From: Chlamydomonas sphaeroides
Taxonomy: Eukaryota > Chlorophyta > Chlorophyceae > Chlamydomonadales > Chlamydomonadaceae
Assembly (NCBI GenBank): GCA_001662425.1
Contig: BDDC01000212.1
Location: 1-64,000 of the forward strand
Direction of reading: 5' to 3'
DNA: 64,000 nucleotides
A program made the position numbers and the translations under genes. The notes beneath the pieces were generated by a model. That model saw only the letters and a list, made by a program, of their open reading frames with translations. It was not told the DNA's origin and did no database searches. Each line of letters starts with the position of its first letter. Position 1 is the first letter of the stretch. Of this stretch, positions 44,481 to 56,800 are shown piece by piece.

Positions 44481-47400
44481 TCACCGCTCCCCCTCCGGCT
44501 GTGCCGCCTCACCTTCCCCCGGCGCCTCCTCAATCACCACCGCCCCCGCTCCCGCCGTCGGCAGCCCCATGCGCTGACCCGGCGCGCTGTCGATGGTCGA
44601 GTGCGACAGGAAGATCTCGGCCGTGCGCTCCATGGCGGCGCACACGCCCGGGTGCAGTTCGTCCTCGTACCTGAGCAACACGATAGGCAGGGTGGCAAGG
44701 TAGGCAGCAGGACAACGGGCGGCGTCATACAGCAGTTCGCACGCTGGCTAGAGAGCGCGCGCAGCGCGCGCTGCAGCCGCACTCGGCCCGCGCGAGGCGG
44801 CGCCGTCCCCTTGCAGCTCCCCCGACACCGCCCCAGCGCGCAGCCGGCCGTGCATGGAATGCAGCCTGGCTCCAATGCATGGTGCGCTTAGTCACGGCCC
44901 AGATGGCCATCCTCCCCCCGGCCTCACCCTTTGCGGATGGCCTCGGGCGCGCCCGCCTCCCACAGCTTGTCGCGCCCGGCGTCCGTGCCGGCGAGCACCA
45001 TGATACTTTCCGCAAGGCACTCGCGCACGCTGCGGGGCGAGGGCCGGGGCACGCGTGCGGTGGGGTTGAGAGGCGTGGCAGGTGGGGTGCGGTGCCCGTA
45101 CCAGGCGGGGGCGCGTGCACCGGAAGCGCCGCCGCGCCCGGAGGTCCAAAACCCCATCCCTGGTCTCCCGTCTGCCCAGCCGGGGCCTCGTCGCTCTGGC
45201 TCGACTGCTACCTTCTCCGCCCCCTGCGCCGCGCCGCCCTCCGCCCCTTCCTCAGCCCCGCTGCCGCCCTCCGCCCCTTCCGCAGCCCCGCTGCCGCCCT
45301 CGGCCCCTTCCGCAGCCCCGCTGCCGCCCTCGGCCCCTTCCGCAGCCCCGCTGCCGCCCTCGGCCCCCCCTACGCACGTGTCCTCCTTCTCCAGCGGCGG
45401 CTGCCCGCTGATGGGCCGCAGCATGTGCTGCAGCACCGTGACGTCGCTGAGGATGGACTCCAGCGTGCCGTCCTCCTGGCGGCGCAAGATGGCCCAGGGC
45501 AGCAAGGCGGGGTTGAGGTGCCGAGGGAGCAGCGAACCAGCCAGCCGCATACCGAGCCAGAAGCTTGGGCCAAACGCGGGGGTAGCACACGGAACGGAAC
45601 CGATGCCAGCGCGGCCCACCATCCGGCCGCGGCTCGCTACGGCGGCCCCCTCACATCGCAATGCAGGCCCTCAGTCGCAAGCCCTTGGCCGCGCGGCTCC
45701 GAGCGCGCAGCGACAGCCGCCAGCCGCCGGCCAGCCCTCCACTCACGCGAAACCTACCCCCATCCCCCGGCGGCCCTGCGCCCGCACCCGGGCCGACGCA
45801 AGTCGGGGTGCCAACCTCCATCCAACGCACCTAACACAAACCGTCATTATGAATGGTTTGATGATAATCCCATCCTCAGTGTCTCACCAAGACATGGGCA
45901 TCCCCCCCAGCGCCCAGCCGCTTGCCTCGCTCCGCCCGCACCTCAGCCGACATGATGCAGTTGCGGATGGCGCCCGACGAGCCCAGCCGCCGCAGCGCGT
46001 TGCCGCTGGCCAGCTGGCTCACCAGCGCCGCCAGCAGGCCGCGCCCGGGCTGCAGCAGCAGGCGCCGCGCCTCGGGCAGCCGCGTCACGTTGGTCAGGCA
46101 GCTGGCCACGTGCTCGTACAGGTCGGGCTCGCCGGGCGCAAAGGTGATGCCGCCCACCACAAACTTCTTGAGCAGCACGGCCCTGCGGGCGTACGGAAGG
46201 GTCCGGGGATTCGATGTATAGATCCCATTCGGGTGGGCGGACGCTGGCGGGCGCGGAGTCGCTGCTGATGGCATGCGTCCGGGCCGCCGGCGCGGGGCTC
46301 AGGCGGCCTCGCGGCGGAAGCGCTCAGCGGCGGAGGGTCTTAGCTGCAGAGGGGCTCAGCAGGGCGCTCTCCCTCGCACACACACGGGTGTCGGGTATAT
46401 GTTGATTATTATGAACACACGTGGACGCACGCAGGGCGGCACCCTCACATGTGCAGCCCCTCCATGGTGCCCTTGCCCAGCTGCACCAGGTCGCGGCAGC
46501 CGCGGTCGCTGATGGTCATGTTGGCCAGCAGGCTGGTCTGTGTTGGGGGGCGGCGATGGGTGCAAGGGCGGGGAGGCAGAGGGAGCAGCACCGTGGGCGG
46601 CACAACGGAGTGTGTGCTTACTGATGCTGGCCAAGCTCAAGTAACAAGCCCCGCGCCGCACGGCCCCGGTTGGCGACGCGCTCGTCGTGCGCAGCAAGCA
46701 GGGATGCTTCCGGGTGCAGCAGTGCGCGAAACGCCCCTCAGCACCGCTTCAAAGGAACGCGTGGCTGGGCAGTGGTGCTTGGGTGCGTGGACACGCATGA
46801 GAGGGGGTGGGGGCCACACCCTGAGGGGCAGCACGCAGCGGGGCCTCACCAGCAGGTCGACGTACGGCAGCGTGCTCTCGCGGATGAGCTCCATGCAGCG
46901 GTCAACGCAGTTGAGGTCCAGCAGCACGTCCGCAACCACCTGGGCGTGGGTGCAGCGGCAAGTCCGGGACGAGATGTCACACGGCCTGAAGTGTTCGCCG
47001 CTGTGAGAGCAGGGCCAGTTCAGCACGGCGCGTGGGTCGGGGCGTGGGGAATCGGGGGCGGGGGGCGGGGGCGCTGGCGAGAGAATCTGAAGAGAGGGCT
47101 GCGGGGATGGGTAATCGCGTCTTGAGGCGGGACCTGAGACCACCTACCGGGTCGTGCGATAGGTTGACCAGCGCAACGAGCGCGTGCCGGGCAGCGCTGC
47201 CGCCCTTGCCGACGGCCCGGAAGAGCTTAACTGCGAGCGCCCGCTGGACGCCTTTCAGCTTATCTATCCCGTCGGGCGTCCCGGACAAGCCTGCGACGAT
47301 CTCCGCGGCCGTGGCGCGGACCTGGGCGATGGCGAAGATGGTGGCGCGTCAGGGTTTGGCACGCAAGGAACCGTGAACGCCAGGACAAGTGCACAAGCGC

Positions 47401-47563
47401 AATTGCATCTATATAACAGCCAGAGCATTTGCCACAGCGTCCGTGCCTCCGCAGCGCCGCCATCCCCCAGCATCGCGCAGCATTAGAGCCAGCGCATACG
47501 CAGCCTTGCCTCGTCGCGGCTATCGTCCAAGAATCCCACGAGCTCGTCGAGTTCAGACGCCAT
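44481..47563 (-). CDS. HGH1: HGH1-type ARM-repeat chaperone (eEF2 folding)
   Basis: HGH1 links the TRiC and Hsp90 machinery for folding of elongation factor 2. Exons (minus): 47510-47563, 47148-47321, 46850-46939, 46449-46537, 45942-46182, 45378-45475, 44928-45029, 44481-44670; 345 residues, close to family size. Helical-repeat sequence throughout: ELVGFLDDSRDE and VRATAAEIVAGLSGT, ALVNLSHDP, SLLANMTISDRG, SCLTNVTRLPEARRLLL, GAIRNCIMS, VTVLQHMLRPISGQPPLEKED, VRECLAESIMVLAGT, and YEDELHPGVCAAMERTAEIF near the end, all in HGH1 order. The first intron (47322-47509) has a GC donor; splicing there restores SRDE-VRATA. The sixth intron (45030-45377) is 348 bases, stop-free, in frame and carries a minisatellite. 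The start is the ATG at 47561-47563. Confidence 0.92.
45241..45360. repeat. 30-bp minisatellite inside an HGH1 intron
   Basis: Four head-to-tail 30-base units with only a few substitutions, starting CCGCCCCTTCCTCAGCCCCG, with a partial fifth unit after 45360. On the minus strand each unit encodes an Ala/Glu/Gly/Ser decapeptide of the type AEGGSGAAEG in the same frame as the flanking exons. Confidence 0.9.
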
Positions 47564-47868
47564 AGTTGCTGTCAGTTGCGATGTTACCGGACGCTGGCGG
47601 TGTTACGAGGAGTTTGTTGATTCACTTATATATGGTTGGGCCTGTTGTGTTGGCTTGGCGGTAAGCGCGCAGAGTCGGGTTCGAGAGGGTTCGGTGCCAT
47701 GGGGACCATGGGTCGGCCCTGGTCGGCACGCACAAGGGCTGGCGTGCGTGGTATGCCTAGCCCACCCGCACCCAATGGCCAGCGCGACACCAATCAGTCA
47801 GCCGGAGGTGCGGCGTGGGGGTCTCTTGCGGGTCTCGATGAGAATGACCCACGGTCTGCGTGCCCTCC

Positions 47869-47901
47869 ATACCCCGCCCATACCCCGCCCATACCCCGCG
47901 C
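47869..47901. repeat. 11-bp tandem repeat, three copies
   Basis: Unit ATACCCCGCCC, two perfect copies and one with a changed end. A short simple repeat without visible function. Confidence 0.8.
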
Positions 47902-47994
47902 GCCCGCGGGCCCCTTGCGCCCCGGCCCCCAGTCGCACACAACCTGCACACCAACACAGAACGCAGGCGTAACACGACGGTCAATCGCGAAACG

Positions 47995-48140
47995 CATGCC
48001 CCAGGTTGCCATGCCGCTTCTGGCCTTTGGGAAGCTTTGGTGACCAGCGTCGATGCCCCTGGCCGCGCTGCGGCTGCCTGCGCGGGCTGACACCATCTTG
48101 GATGAATGGCCCGGCCTGCGCAGGAGCGTCTTGGGCCAGG
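47995..48140 (-). pseudogene. Fragment of a PPR-cyclin first exon
   Basis: The minus strand can be read as DGVSPRRQPQRGQGHRR, with upstream LAQDA and downstream KGQKRHGNLGHAF, matching DGVSPRKQPQRGQGYRR, LAQDE and KGQKLQDNLGLAF near the end of exon 1 of the PPR-cyclin gene (about 56822-57000). Several small indels separate the two and the flanks do not align, so it is a partial, decayed duplicate about 9 kb from its source. Confidence 0.7.
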
Positions 48141-49200
48141 CGGCTACGGCTTGTGTTAGGGATGCTAGCCCGCAACGTTTCAGGCAGTTCGGGCGGCCAA
48201 GTCCGGCCCGTGGGGTGAGGGCACGGAGGTTCGGTGTGCCCGAGACCCCTGAAGTAGTCCCAGCTATGACCGCATGAGGACCGACGGTGTGCTTCTGGTC
48301 TGGGTAGACTCTTTTGCGGCGAGCCTTGCACCCATGCGCAGCTGGGACAGGTTTCTTGTTGGCTTGTTGCGACGGCCCATGACCGAGGGCTGGCTAGTGC
48401 GCGGCCGGGGCGCTTCAGCTGCCGGAGTCAGGCCGGTGAAGGGGCAGGAGGCCCCAGGGACCGGGGCGGCCGACGTGCCGCGGCAGGCCACTTGCTTGAC
48501 ACGGGCGGCGCCGCACACCCTCACCCACTACAGTGCTGCGACAGTACTTGCAGTTAGGATGCAGCATAGGCTTTCCATCCATCTACAGTGGCCTTAATGC
48601 TTTGTTGCCGTAATGGGACAAATCCATGCGCACGCGCGTGAGTGACGCCCGTGCTGCAGCCGGCTGGCCGGCCGGCCCAGGACGAGCGCCACCCTGCCAC
48701 ACGCGTGCACTTGCCGCTTCTTGGTGTAGTCCCCGGCCACCTTGTCCCGATCTCATGCCTCATCACCGTTTCGCTAAGCATCGAGACCCGCGCTGGCAGC
48801 GAGGCCGTGTCGCCGCTGCCGCCCCCCACTTCGGACACACACAAACAACCGCAATCCAGCTTCGGCCCCCCCAACGCCCACACCACGTGTTCACCCCAAC
48901 AGGGGCACGGAATCACGTGTCAGTCTTGTAAGAGCCCCCCGTCCGCAGTTTCGCAGGCAGAGGTTTCGGGTGTTCAGATGGGCTCAAGGCGCGAGGGTCA
49001 GGAACACGCGCCCGCACAAGCACGTGTCTAAACAGCAAACCCTGCAGCGCGTTCCTGGCCTAACCCCCACCCAACATCCCCCATACCGCACCGCACCGCA
49101 CACGATGTCATGCCGCCATCACAACACAACATGCTCTTCAGACTAGCCGCCTGCTCAACGCAATGCGGGCGGCAGGGCGCCGCCCCCCGCTGGGCGCGCC

Positions 49201-49254
49201 GCAACCGGCGGGCGCGCCGCAACCGGCGGGCGCGCCGCAACCGGCGGGCGCTCC
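49201..49254. repeat. 18-bp tandem repeat, three copies
   Basis: Unit GCAACCGGCGGGCGCGCC, three copies, the last with one change; a partial copy precedes it. Local GC is extreme. No coding frame is supported. Confidence 0.9.
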
Positions 49255-50854
49255 GCATTGATCAGGGCGCCTCGGCGACGAGTGCGAGAGCGCGCTTCGT
49301 ACCTCAGCTGGCTCGTGCGCTATCCAGTCGCCGCCGCCGCTGCAAGCAGCAAGCGGCCATACGCGCCGAGGAACAGCCCTACTAGACAGTTCAAGAGCGG
49401 CGCGCGATGCCCCGCAGTGCCACATACCCCTACGACACCACAAGTATCGTTGACGGATGTGCAGCGTGCTTTGGGCGCGGGCGCCGAACACCCCGCCGCT
49501 TCGCCGAGCAGTTCGTCCGTGCCCGATAGCGGCCGCAGCAACGGCAACCCATGCGGGCGCCGATCACAGCCGGTGGGTATGGGGCCATGGACCATGCTTC
49601 GGCCAGGCGCGCGGTCACGGAGACGCCAACATTCCATACCGACTGCAAAGCGTATTACGGCCGTAAGACGCCGCTCGCGCACTCGGCCTGAGCAAGCGGC
49701 CGAAGGCATGGCCGCATGATAGTAACAAGTAAACATAGGGACGCCGCCGCGCCCGGCCGCGAAGCGCCGCTGGCGGCCTGTTTTGTTGCGGCACGGGCGC
49801 GGGGCGCCGCCGCTAGCGCCGAGCACAGGCGACGAAAGAGCGAGCTCCCAGAGACGTATCCTATCTCACATCCTCCCAAGCGCGACCGCGTGCCACCAGA
49901 GCGGCCGCCAATGTCATGGCGCCACGCGCCGTCATCACACACGCGCCACGAAAGCAATTCAGCAATAGCAAGCTCCACCGCCTTGCCTGCCACCCCCAAC
50001 AGTCGGTGATATCGCCAGTCGACTGGACCCCGAGCCTCGCGCGCTTCCAGGCGGCAGAGCAACACGCACGGGCGCACGGCCCCCAGAACAACTGCAGGCC
50101 AGGCTGCAGCACTGGCCCACCGGGCGCGCACGCAGCACAGCCCCCCCTCGCGCCGGCGGCCGGCAGCACCCAACGGCGCCGGCCCCCCCGCCCGCCGAGC
50201 AGCGCCAAGCTGGGCTTCGTGCCTTCAACAGCTGTCAACAGGCACTCAATGAACGTGGCTTCAGTAATGAACCGCGCCGGCGCTGTGGATAGCGCTCTGC
50301 CTCCAACGGCCTCCCGAATACGCGAGGCTCCATTTCTAGCGGCTCTCCATGCCTCCATGAGGAGGCTGAGGAGCCACCTGCCCAGGCGGGCTGCGGCCTG
50401 GACCGCAACCCCCTCGTTCCCCCATCCCAGTCCCCGGCGCAGGGGCTCACCATACGCATGGCGCCAGTCTGCTTCGCACGCTCTCCTAGAATCTCCCCAC
50501 CATTGATCTGAAGTGTTCCCGGCTCTCCGCACCGCCCGCCGAGCCCACACCGCTGCCTAGCAGCGCCTCCGCCAACCCCGACTGCTGCTGACAGCGCCTC
50601 CGTCAGCCGGGCCAAGCCTCACTGCAGCTAGGGCCGCCGCCAGCCGTACTCGCACCGCCGCCGCAGCGCACCTCACCTGGCCCCTTGGCAGCGTCTGCAC
50701 CAGGCTTTCCGAGCTGCTGCGCTACGCGCCCGCCGATGCGGCCGCGAGCGCCCCACGCCGGCGCCCGGCATATCATGCGAGCGCGCGCCCTGCACCTCCT
50801 CGCTCGCGCGCAGGCGCCCACCGCGCACGGCCGCTGCCCGCGCACGGCCGCTGC

Positions 50855-53800
50855 TCACTGCTGCATGAGCGCCTCCAGGTGCATAACGCACGCCGCCAGG
50901 TCGCCGTCCGAGGGCGTGTAGTCGGTCATGCTCTGCAGCACGCTGGGCCAGCCCGGCACCATGCCGCGCGCGCGGCGCACCACCAGCAACGCCGCCGCCG
51001 CCACCAGGCTGGGCCGCAGCCCCACCACGGGGCTGCACGCCAGCTTGAGCACCAGCGTCTGGAGGCGGCGAGGGGCAGCGGGAGGTGAGGTTGGGGCACG
51101 GGTTGGGCGTGACGGCATTCAGCTGGCCAGCCGTCGCTTAGCACGTCAGCACGCCAGCCCGAGACGCCGGCCGTGCCCAAGCCTAGGGCCCCGCGTCGCC
51201 GGCGCTGCGGCGCAGCATGCAGGCCGGCCGGCCTGCGCGCAGTCACCTGCAGGTCCTTGGTGACGCGGTCGATGGGCTTGAAGTCGGGCAGGTAGTGGCC
51301 CAGGCGCTCCAGGTAGAGCTGGATGACGCGCATGGGGCTGATGGTGGAGATGTCGTGACCCAGCCACAGCAGCACGTTGCGCTCCATGCCCAGCAGCACA
51401 TCGCCGCCGAAGCCCGTCAGCAGCGTCACCTGGCAGGGAGGCGAGGCAGGGGCGGTGGCACTGAGTGGGCTGAGCGCCGATGCACCGATGCCCCTCGTGG
51501 GCTGGAACCGCTCGAACGACCTCCCCAGCACGGCGGCCCCAGCACAGGCCCCGCCTCAAGCATGTGAGCTCCCCTGCCCGCACCTGCTCCAGCTGCGGCC
51601 AGAGCGCGGGCGGCTCGACCTGTCGTGCCGCCAGCAGTAGGCAGGAGCAAAGCATGAGCGGCCAGGCGGCCACGTTGAGCGGCGCGCCGCAGCAGGACAC
51701 GCGGTCAAACAGCTGCAGCGCGTCGTAGATGGTGTCGTCCTTGAGCCCGAACGCGGCGCCGTACTTGAGCGCCAGGTGCACGATCTGGGGCCGCTGCGGT
51801 ACGGAAGCACGGCGGGTACGGAGGGGTCGGCGGCACCAGGTAGGGCGGGGATCAGGAGGGCGAGGACTCGGCCGCTTGGCCGCGTGGGGCAGGGTTCAGC
51901 GCGAGGCTGGAGGGGCGCGAGCGGCTGGCGGCTGGCGGGCGGTTGCGGCGGAAGCCCCACCTGCGCCAGCAGCGCCTGTGGGCAGAGCGCCGGGTTGACA
52001 GAGAACAGCTGCTCGTAGCTGGCGACACATGGGGAAAGGCGGGGGCAGGGGAGCACGTTTGGTGGCCAGGGCATGGACGCAGCAGTGCACAACCCCAGCA
52101 AGCAGGGTGCGCTGCAGCGCCTCGCCCTGCCCGGAGCCATCGGCCTTCGGCCATGGCCCTCGTACCGTCTGCAGACCGAGCGCCGGCGGCCTGACCTGCC
52201 CCCGTAGCCCACACCACCGCCCGTTCCTCCCTCGCACGCTCGCTCGCTCGCTGCCACAGCAGCCTTCCTTCCCTTGCCCGCGGACAGCTCACCGCTTGAC
52301 CGCGTTGAAGGCCTCGATGCAGCGCGCGGCAATGGCCACGTCCTCGCTCAGCAGCAGGTCCAGACTGATGCGCTTGAGCTGCTGGCTCTGCTGGATGTGC
52401 ACAAAGTCGTTGAAGGCGGGCGAGCGCAGCCACGCGGCCAGCGGCGGGCTGGCGGCCTCGAGCGTGATGGTCTGGTCAAACAGGTGCATGCTGAAGGGCG
52501 ACCCGTTGCCCGCCAGCAGCAGCGAGACGGCCTCGAAGATGCGCGCGCTGGGCTGCTCCGAGCGGTTCTGCTTGGACTTGTGCAGCGTGAAGACTACCTG
52601 GGGCCGGAGGTGCACGAGCCAGCGATCGGCCGCATGAAGTATGGTACCGACCGCGCAGCAGGGTGCGGCACGCAGGGTACCAGTGTGGCACGCCACGGGA
52701 CTCGGCGGCCTGCGCACCTTGTCCCGGAAGAAGGCCGGCCCGTCCTTAAGCAGCTTGTTCCTGGTGGCAGCAGCAATGGCGCCCCAATTAGAGTTCGTCA
52801 GCTACGCCAAACAACGCCTCAATCACCCTAGTTGCGAGCTACCCAGGAGCCCACTACCTAGCCTGCAGCTTACAGGTCTGCACTTCCGCAGCTGCGACCC
52901 CTGTGCCGCCTGCACGCCGTCGCAAGCCTCCTGGTCCTGGATTGCCCGCGCCCCCTCCCGCCCTTGCGAGCAGCGTTGGCCTCACTTGAGCTCCGACACC
53001 CAGCGCACCACCGTGACCACGGCGGCGCCGGCGGTGAAGGCCACGGTGCTGTACTGTAGAATGTTGCTGTCCTGCTTGCTGTTGGTGTAGATCCTGCGCA
53101 GGCAGCACGGCACGACAGCAGCGACCAGGAGCGAAGTCCCTTCGTCAGCTCGCCAGCGCGTCACAGTCTTGGTTATGCACCAGACGATCCCACGCCACGG
53201 CCCAATCGGCGCGGCCGCGGCCCCTGCCCGCCGCACTTGCCTGAAGTGGCCGCTGCGGTTGGCCAGCGTCCACATCTGCAGCGCCTTGGCCTGCGCCAGC
53301 AGCACGCCGCTCTGCCACAGCACCTCCATGAGGCTGTTGAACACGGCGGCGTCGGGGTGGCAGCCCTGCGCCTGCATCTGCTCAAAGGCCTTGAGGCCGC
53401 GCCGCCACTGGCCGCCGCGCTCGTAGGCGGTGATGAGGCCGCAGTAGGTGATGGAGTCGGGCTTGCAGCCCTGCGCCTGCATCTGCTCAAACAGCTCGCT
53501 GGCCTTCTCCCAATGCCCGCCTGGGGAAAGAGGGCGCGGAGGGGCCAGTGGTGCACGGTGCGGTGCGCGTGTTGGTCTGAGCCTTGCAGACTTCCAGAGC
53601 GGGCGGTTGGCAGTGAGCAAGTGGCCGACCTCTGAACGACCCCGTGCAGCTGAAACCCATGTGCAGCGGCCGTCCGGGCCGGTCCGGCCGTCCCTGGCAA
53701 TGTTCTCGGTGCTTGCCGGACCCTTGCTACCGGCCGGCCGGTCGGCTCACCGTGGGAGCAGGCGGCGATGAGGGAGTTGAAGGTGACCACATTGGGCTTG

Positions 53801-56800
53801 CAGTTCTCCTTATGCATCTTGCTAAACAGCTCGAGCGCCATCTCCCAGCGCCCCGCCTTCTCGCAGGCGCTGATGAGCGAGGAATAGGTGATGACGTTGC
53901 GCTCGCAGCCACGGCGAATCATGTCGCGGAAGATCTCGAGCGCCTTCTCCACCTGCCCCTTCTTGCCGTACGCGCTGCGGTCAGACAGGACCGGCGTTGA
54001 GTGAGCGGTCCACGCGCCTAGGAGCTTGCCTGCCCCTGACACTGCCCCACACCCATGCCAGCAACCGTTGTTTCCCCAAAACCAGCCCCAAAAGGTACAC
54101 GAACATCCCCCTCAACCTGATGAGCGCCGTGTACGTAGTGGCCGAGGGCTTGATGCCCGCCCCCAGCATCTTCTCGTACACCTTGAGCGCCTGCGTGGGC
54201 CGCGCGGCACGAGGGCCGACCCGCGGGTCAGGCACACGCAGGAAGCAGCGCACAGGCCCCACCAACCCGGCCGCACTGCGCCGCGCACACTCCGGGGTTG
54301 CCAGCTGCGCCATGCCGGAGGTCATGCATGCTCATCAAGCTGCGCGGCTCCGGCCGCGCGACCCCTGCGCGGGCAGGCCCCGTCCCGGCCCCAGGCAGGA
54401 GGCGCCGCAGGCCACACCTGCTCCGGCTGGCCCGACTTGTTGCAGGCGCTGATGACGGTGTTGTAGGTGCGCACCTCGGCCTGGATGCCCTGCAGGTGCC
54501 AGGAGCGCAGGCGGCAAGGTAATGGGGCACCGGGACCCGGGTCAAGCGCCACCACCGCCACCATCACTGGGAGGCACCACCGGGAGGCACCATGGGCAGG
54601 CACCATGCGTTGTTGCAGCCGCAGACCCGGCCCACGGCTGGCTGCGTACGGCAGTGCAGCGGCGCGCAGGTACCACACCGCGCATGGCCCCGCCCCCGCA
54701 GCCCGCGAAGCCTAGCGCACAGTCGCAGTCGAACGGGGCTGCCGCTCCCTTGGGGTCCAGGCCAGGCGTGCCGACGACCCGACGTGTTGACTCGTGTGCT
54801 GACTTGCGCCCGGCTTCCACCTGCCTGATAGCCCCCGAGCGCCCCAACACCACGATAGTGCTCCGGTGCACCATGATGGCACCCCGCTGCGGCCGCACCT
54901 GCTTCTCCAGCGTGTCCAGCACCCGCACAGCCTCCTCCCACTGGCAGCGCTTGACGTACACATCGATCAGGATGTTGTACGTCACCTGCAACGCGGCGTG
55001 GAGCGCGGCCCAGGGACAAGGGCGTCAGGCATGGCTTTGGCAGGCGGTTGTACCAGTGTTCAACTTTCAGGGCCTGTGTGTGTGTTCGGAGGTATCCACG
55101 CGGCCAGCAGTAAGGCCAGGTACCGCGGTCGGCTCCTGCCCCTCTGCGCGCTGTCGCCTTGCGTTGTTGCCTCACCGCGCCGCCCCTTTACCGTCCACGC
55201 CCAAGCCCCCGCCCCGACCAACTCTCCTTGCCTGTCCGCTCGTCCCCCTTCTCCCAGCCCCACGCGGTGCCAGCCCCCCAGTTCGCCAAGTGCGGCGCGC
55301 ACCCCTCCTCTGCCTTCCCTTCCACGCCTCCAGGCTCCTCCCCGGCCCCTTACCAGGCTAGGCGCGCACCCCTTCCGCCTCGCATGCCCTCCCTGCGTCC
55401 CCTTCCTCCTCCCCCCTCCCCTCCCTCCCGCCCCCTTCCCCCCGCCCCTCACCAGGTTGGGCGCGCAGCCCTCGTCCAGCATCTGCTTGTACACGTCCTG
55501 CGCCAGGTCCAGCTCGTTGGCCTTGATGCACACGTTCATCAGCGCGCTGTACGTGTGCACGTTGCAGTCAATGCCGCGGCTGCGCATCTCCGCCACCAGC
55601 TCCAGCGCGCGCCGCAGCTGCTGGTGGCTGCCGCACTGGCTGATCATGGTCGTGTACGTGTAGCTGCGGGGGGAAGGCGGGCGGGCGTATGCAGCCGCGG
55701 CAAGTTTGGGAAAGGAGCGCAACGGCGTCGCGCGCGGCCACGACGCCGGCCCGGCGTCGCTGAGGATGGCCACGCAGCGCCCGCCCTGGCGTCAAGCGAC
55801 GTCGGGCCGTGCGTGGGAGCACGGGCCCGGCGCCAGCGGCCTGCTGCCTCTTCGGTCATCGTGGGTAGGTCGCGTCCGTGCCGGCCCAGCCTGTGCAAGC
55901 GCGAGGGTGTGCGCGCCCAGCGCCAGCGCCGCCGCACGGGCCCATCCCTGTGCTGCCGGGGTGCCTTCCTGCCTCCCCGCCCGCTGCTTACAGGTCGCAG
56001 AGGCTGGACAGCTCGTTGCCGTGGTCCAGCGAGCGGAGCCAGTCGAAGATCTCAACGGCGCGCTTCAGGTAGCCCTGCTTGGCGAGCTCCTTCAGCAGCG
56101 CGGCCATGGCCGAGCTGCGAGGGCAGCGGGGGACCTGGGTTGGAATGGCTACGGCCCGCAGGCCGGGCCACAGCCCTGCCCGGCTATCCTCGTGGCATCC
56201 TGGTCAAAGGTTTCGGCTGTCGTCGCAGATAGCGGGCTGCGGCGCACCCAATCGCACCTGTCGAGGTAGTACAGCCCCTGCTTGATGGCCTCCACCGCGG
56301 ACTCCTGTGTGTGGGCCACACGCGCGACGGTTGGGGGATGCCGCAACCCCGGGGGCCACCCAAGACCGGCCCTCGCCAGCAGCAGCTGCCCGCACCTGCG
56401 GTGCGAGCTTGAGCACGATCTTGAGCAGGTCCTGTGGGGCAGCGGAGGATGGTGTGGAGGCTAGGGGCAGCAGGACGGCCGGATAGCGCGTGCGGCTGTG
56501 CGCTTGCGGCGCTGGCAGGGCGACAGGGCTGACATGGAACAGTAAACGCCGGCGGCGGCTGGTTGGATGAATGTGGAGGTGGCGGGAGCAAAAGGTACAA
56601 GGTCAGAGCGGTGATTGTTGGGACCGCTCAGACACGCGCAACTCGTGGGTTGCGTGCCACATTCCCCCGGGTTGCGTGACACCTTTCCCCGCCCAAGCCC
56701 GCCTACCCCGCCGAGATCCCGCCCACACCCGCCGCCCCGGCCCCAACATCATTCAGTGCGACAACAAGCACACAGTACACCCAATAAGAGGCATACCTCG

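Larger units (their letters stand above)
47564..50854. other. Gene-poor 3.3-kb region
   Basis: Between HGH1 (5' end) and the 3' end of the PPR-cyclin gene. It contains a fragment related to the PPR-cyclin first exon (47995-48140), an 11-bp repeat at 47869-47901, and an 18-bp repeat at 49201-49254. ORFs on both strands are short and inconsistent. It could be a graveyard of rearranged sequence or hold a non-coding gene. Confidence 0.5.

Noticed and set aside
45228..45366. Direct repeats as a possible CRISPR array
   Set aside because: Units are contiguous 30-mers without unique spacers, inside a eukaryotic intron; a minisatellite.
44931..46268. 445-codon plus-strand ORF with Pro/Ala repeats
   Set aside because: Antisense to HGH1; its repeats are the reverse of the intronic minisatellite.
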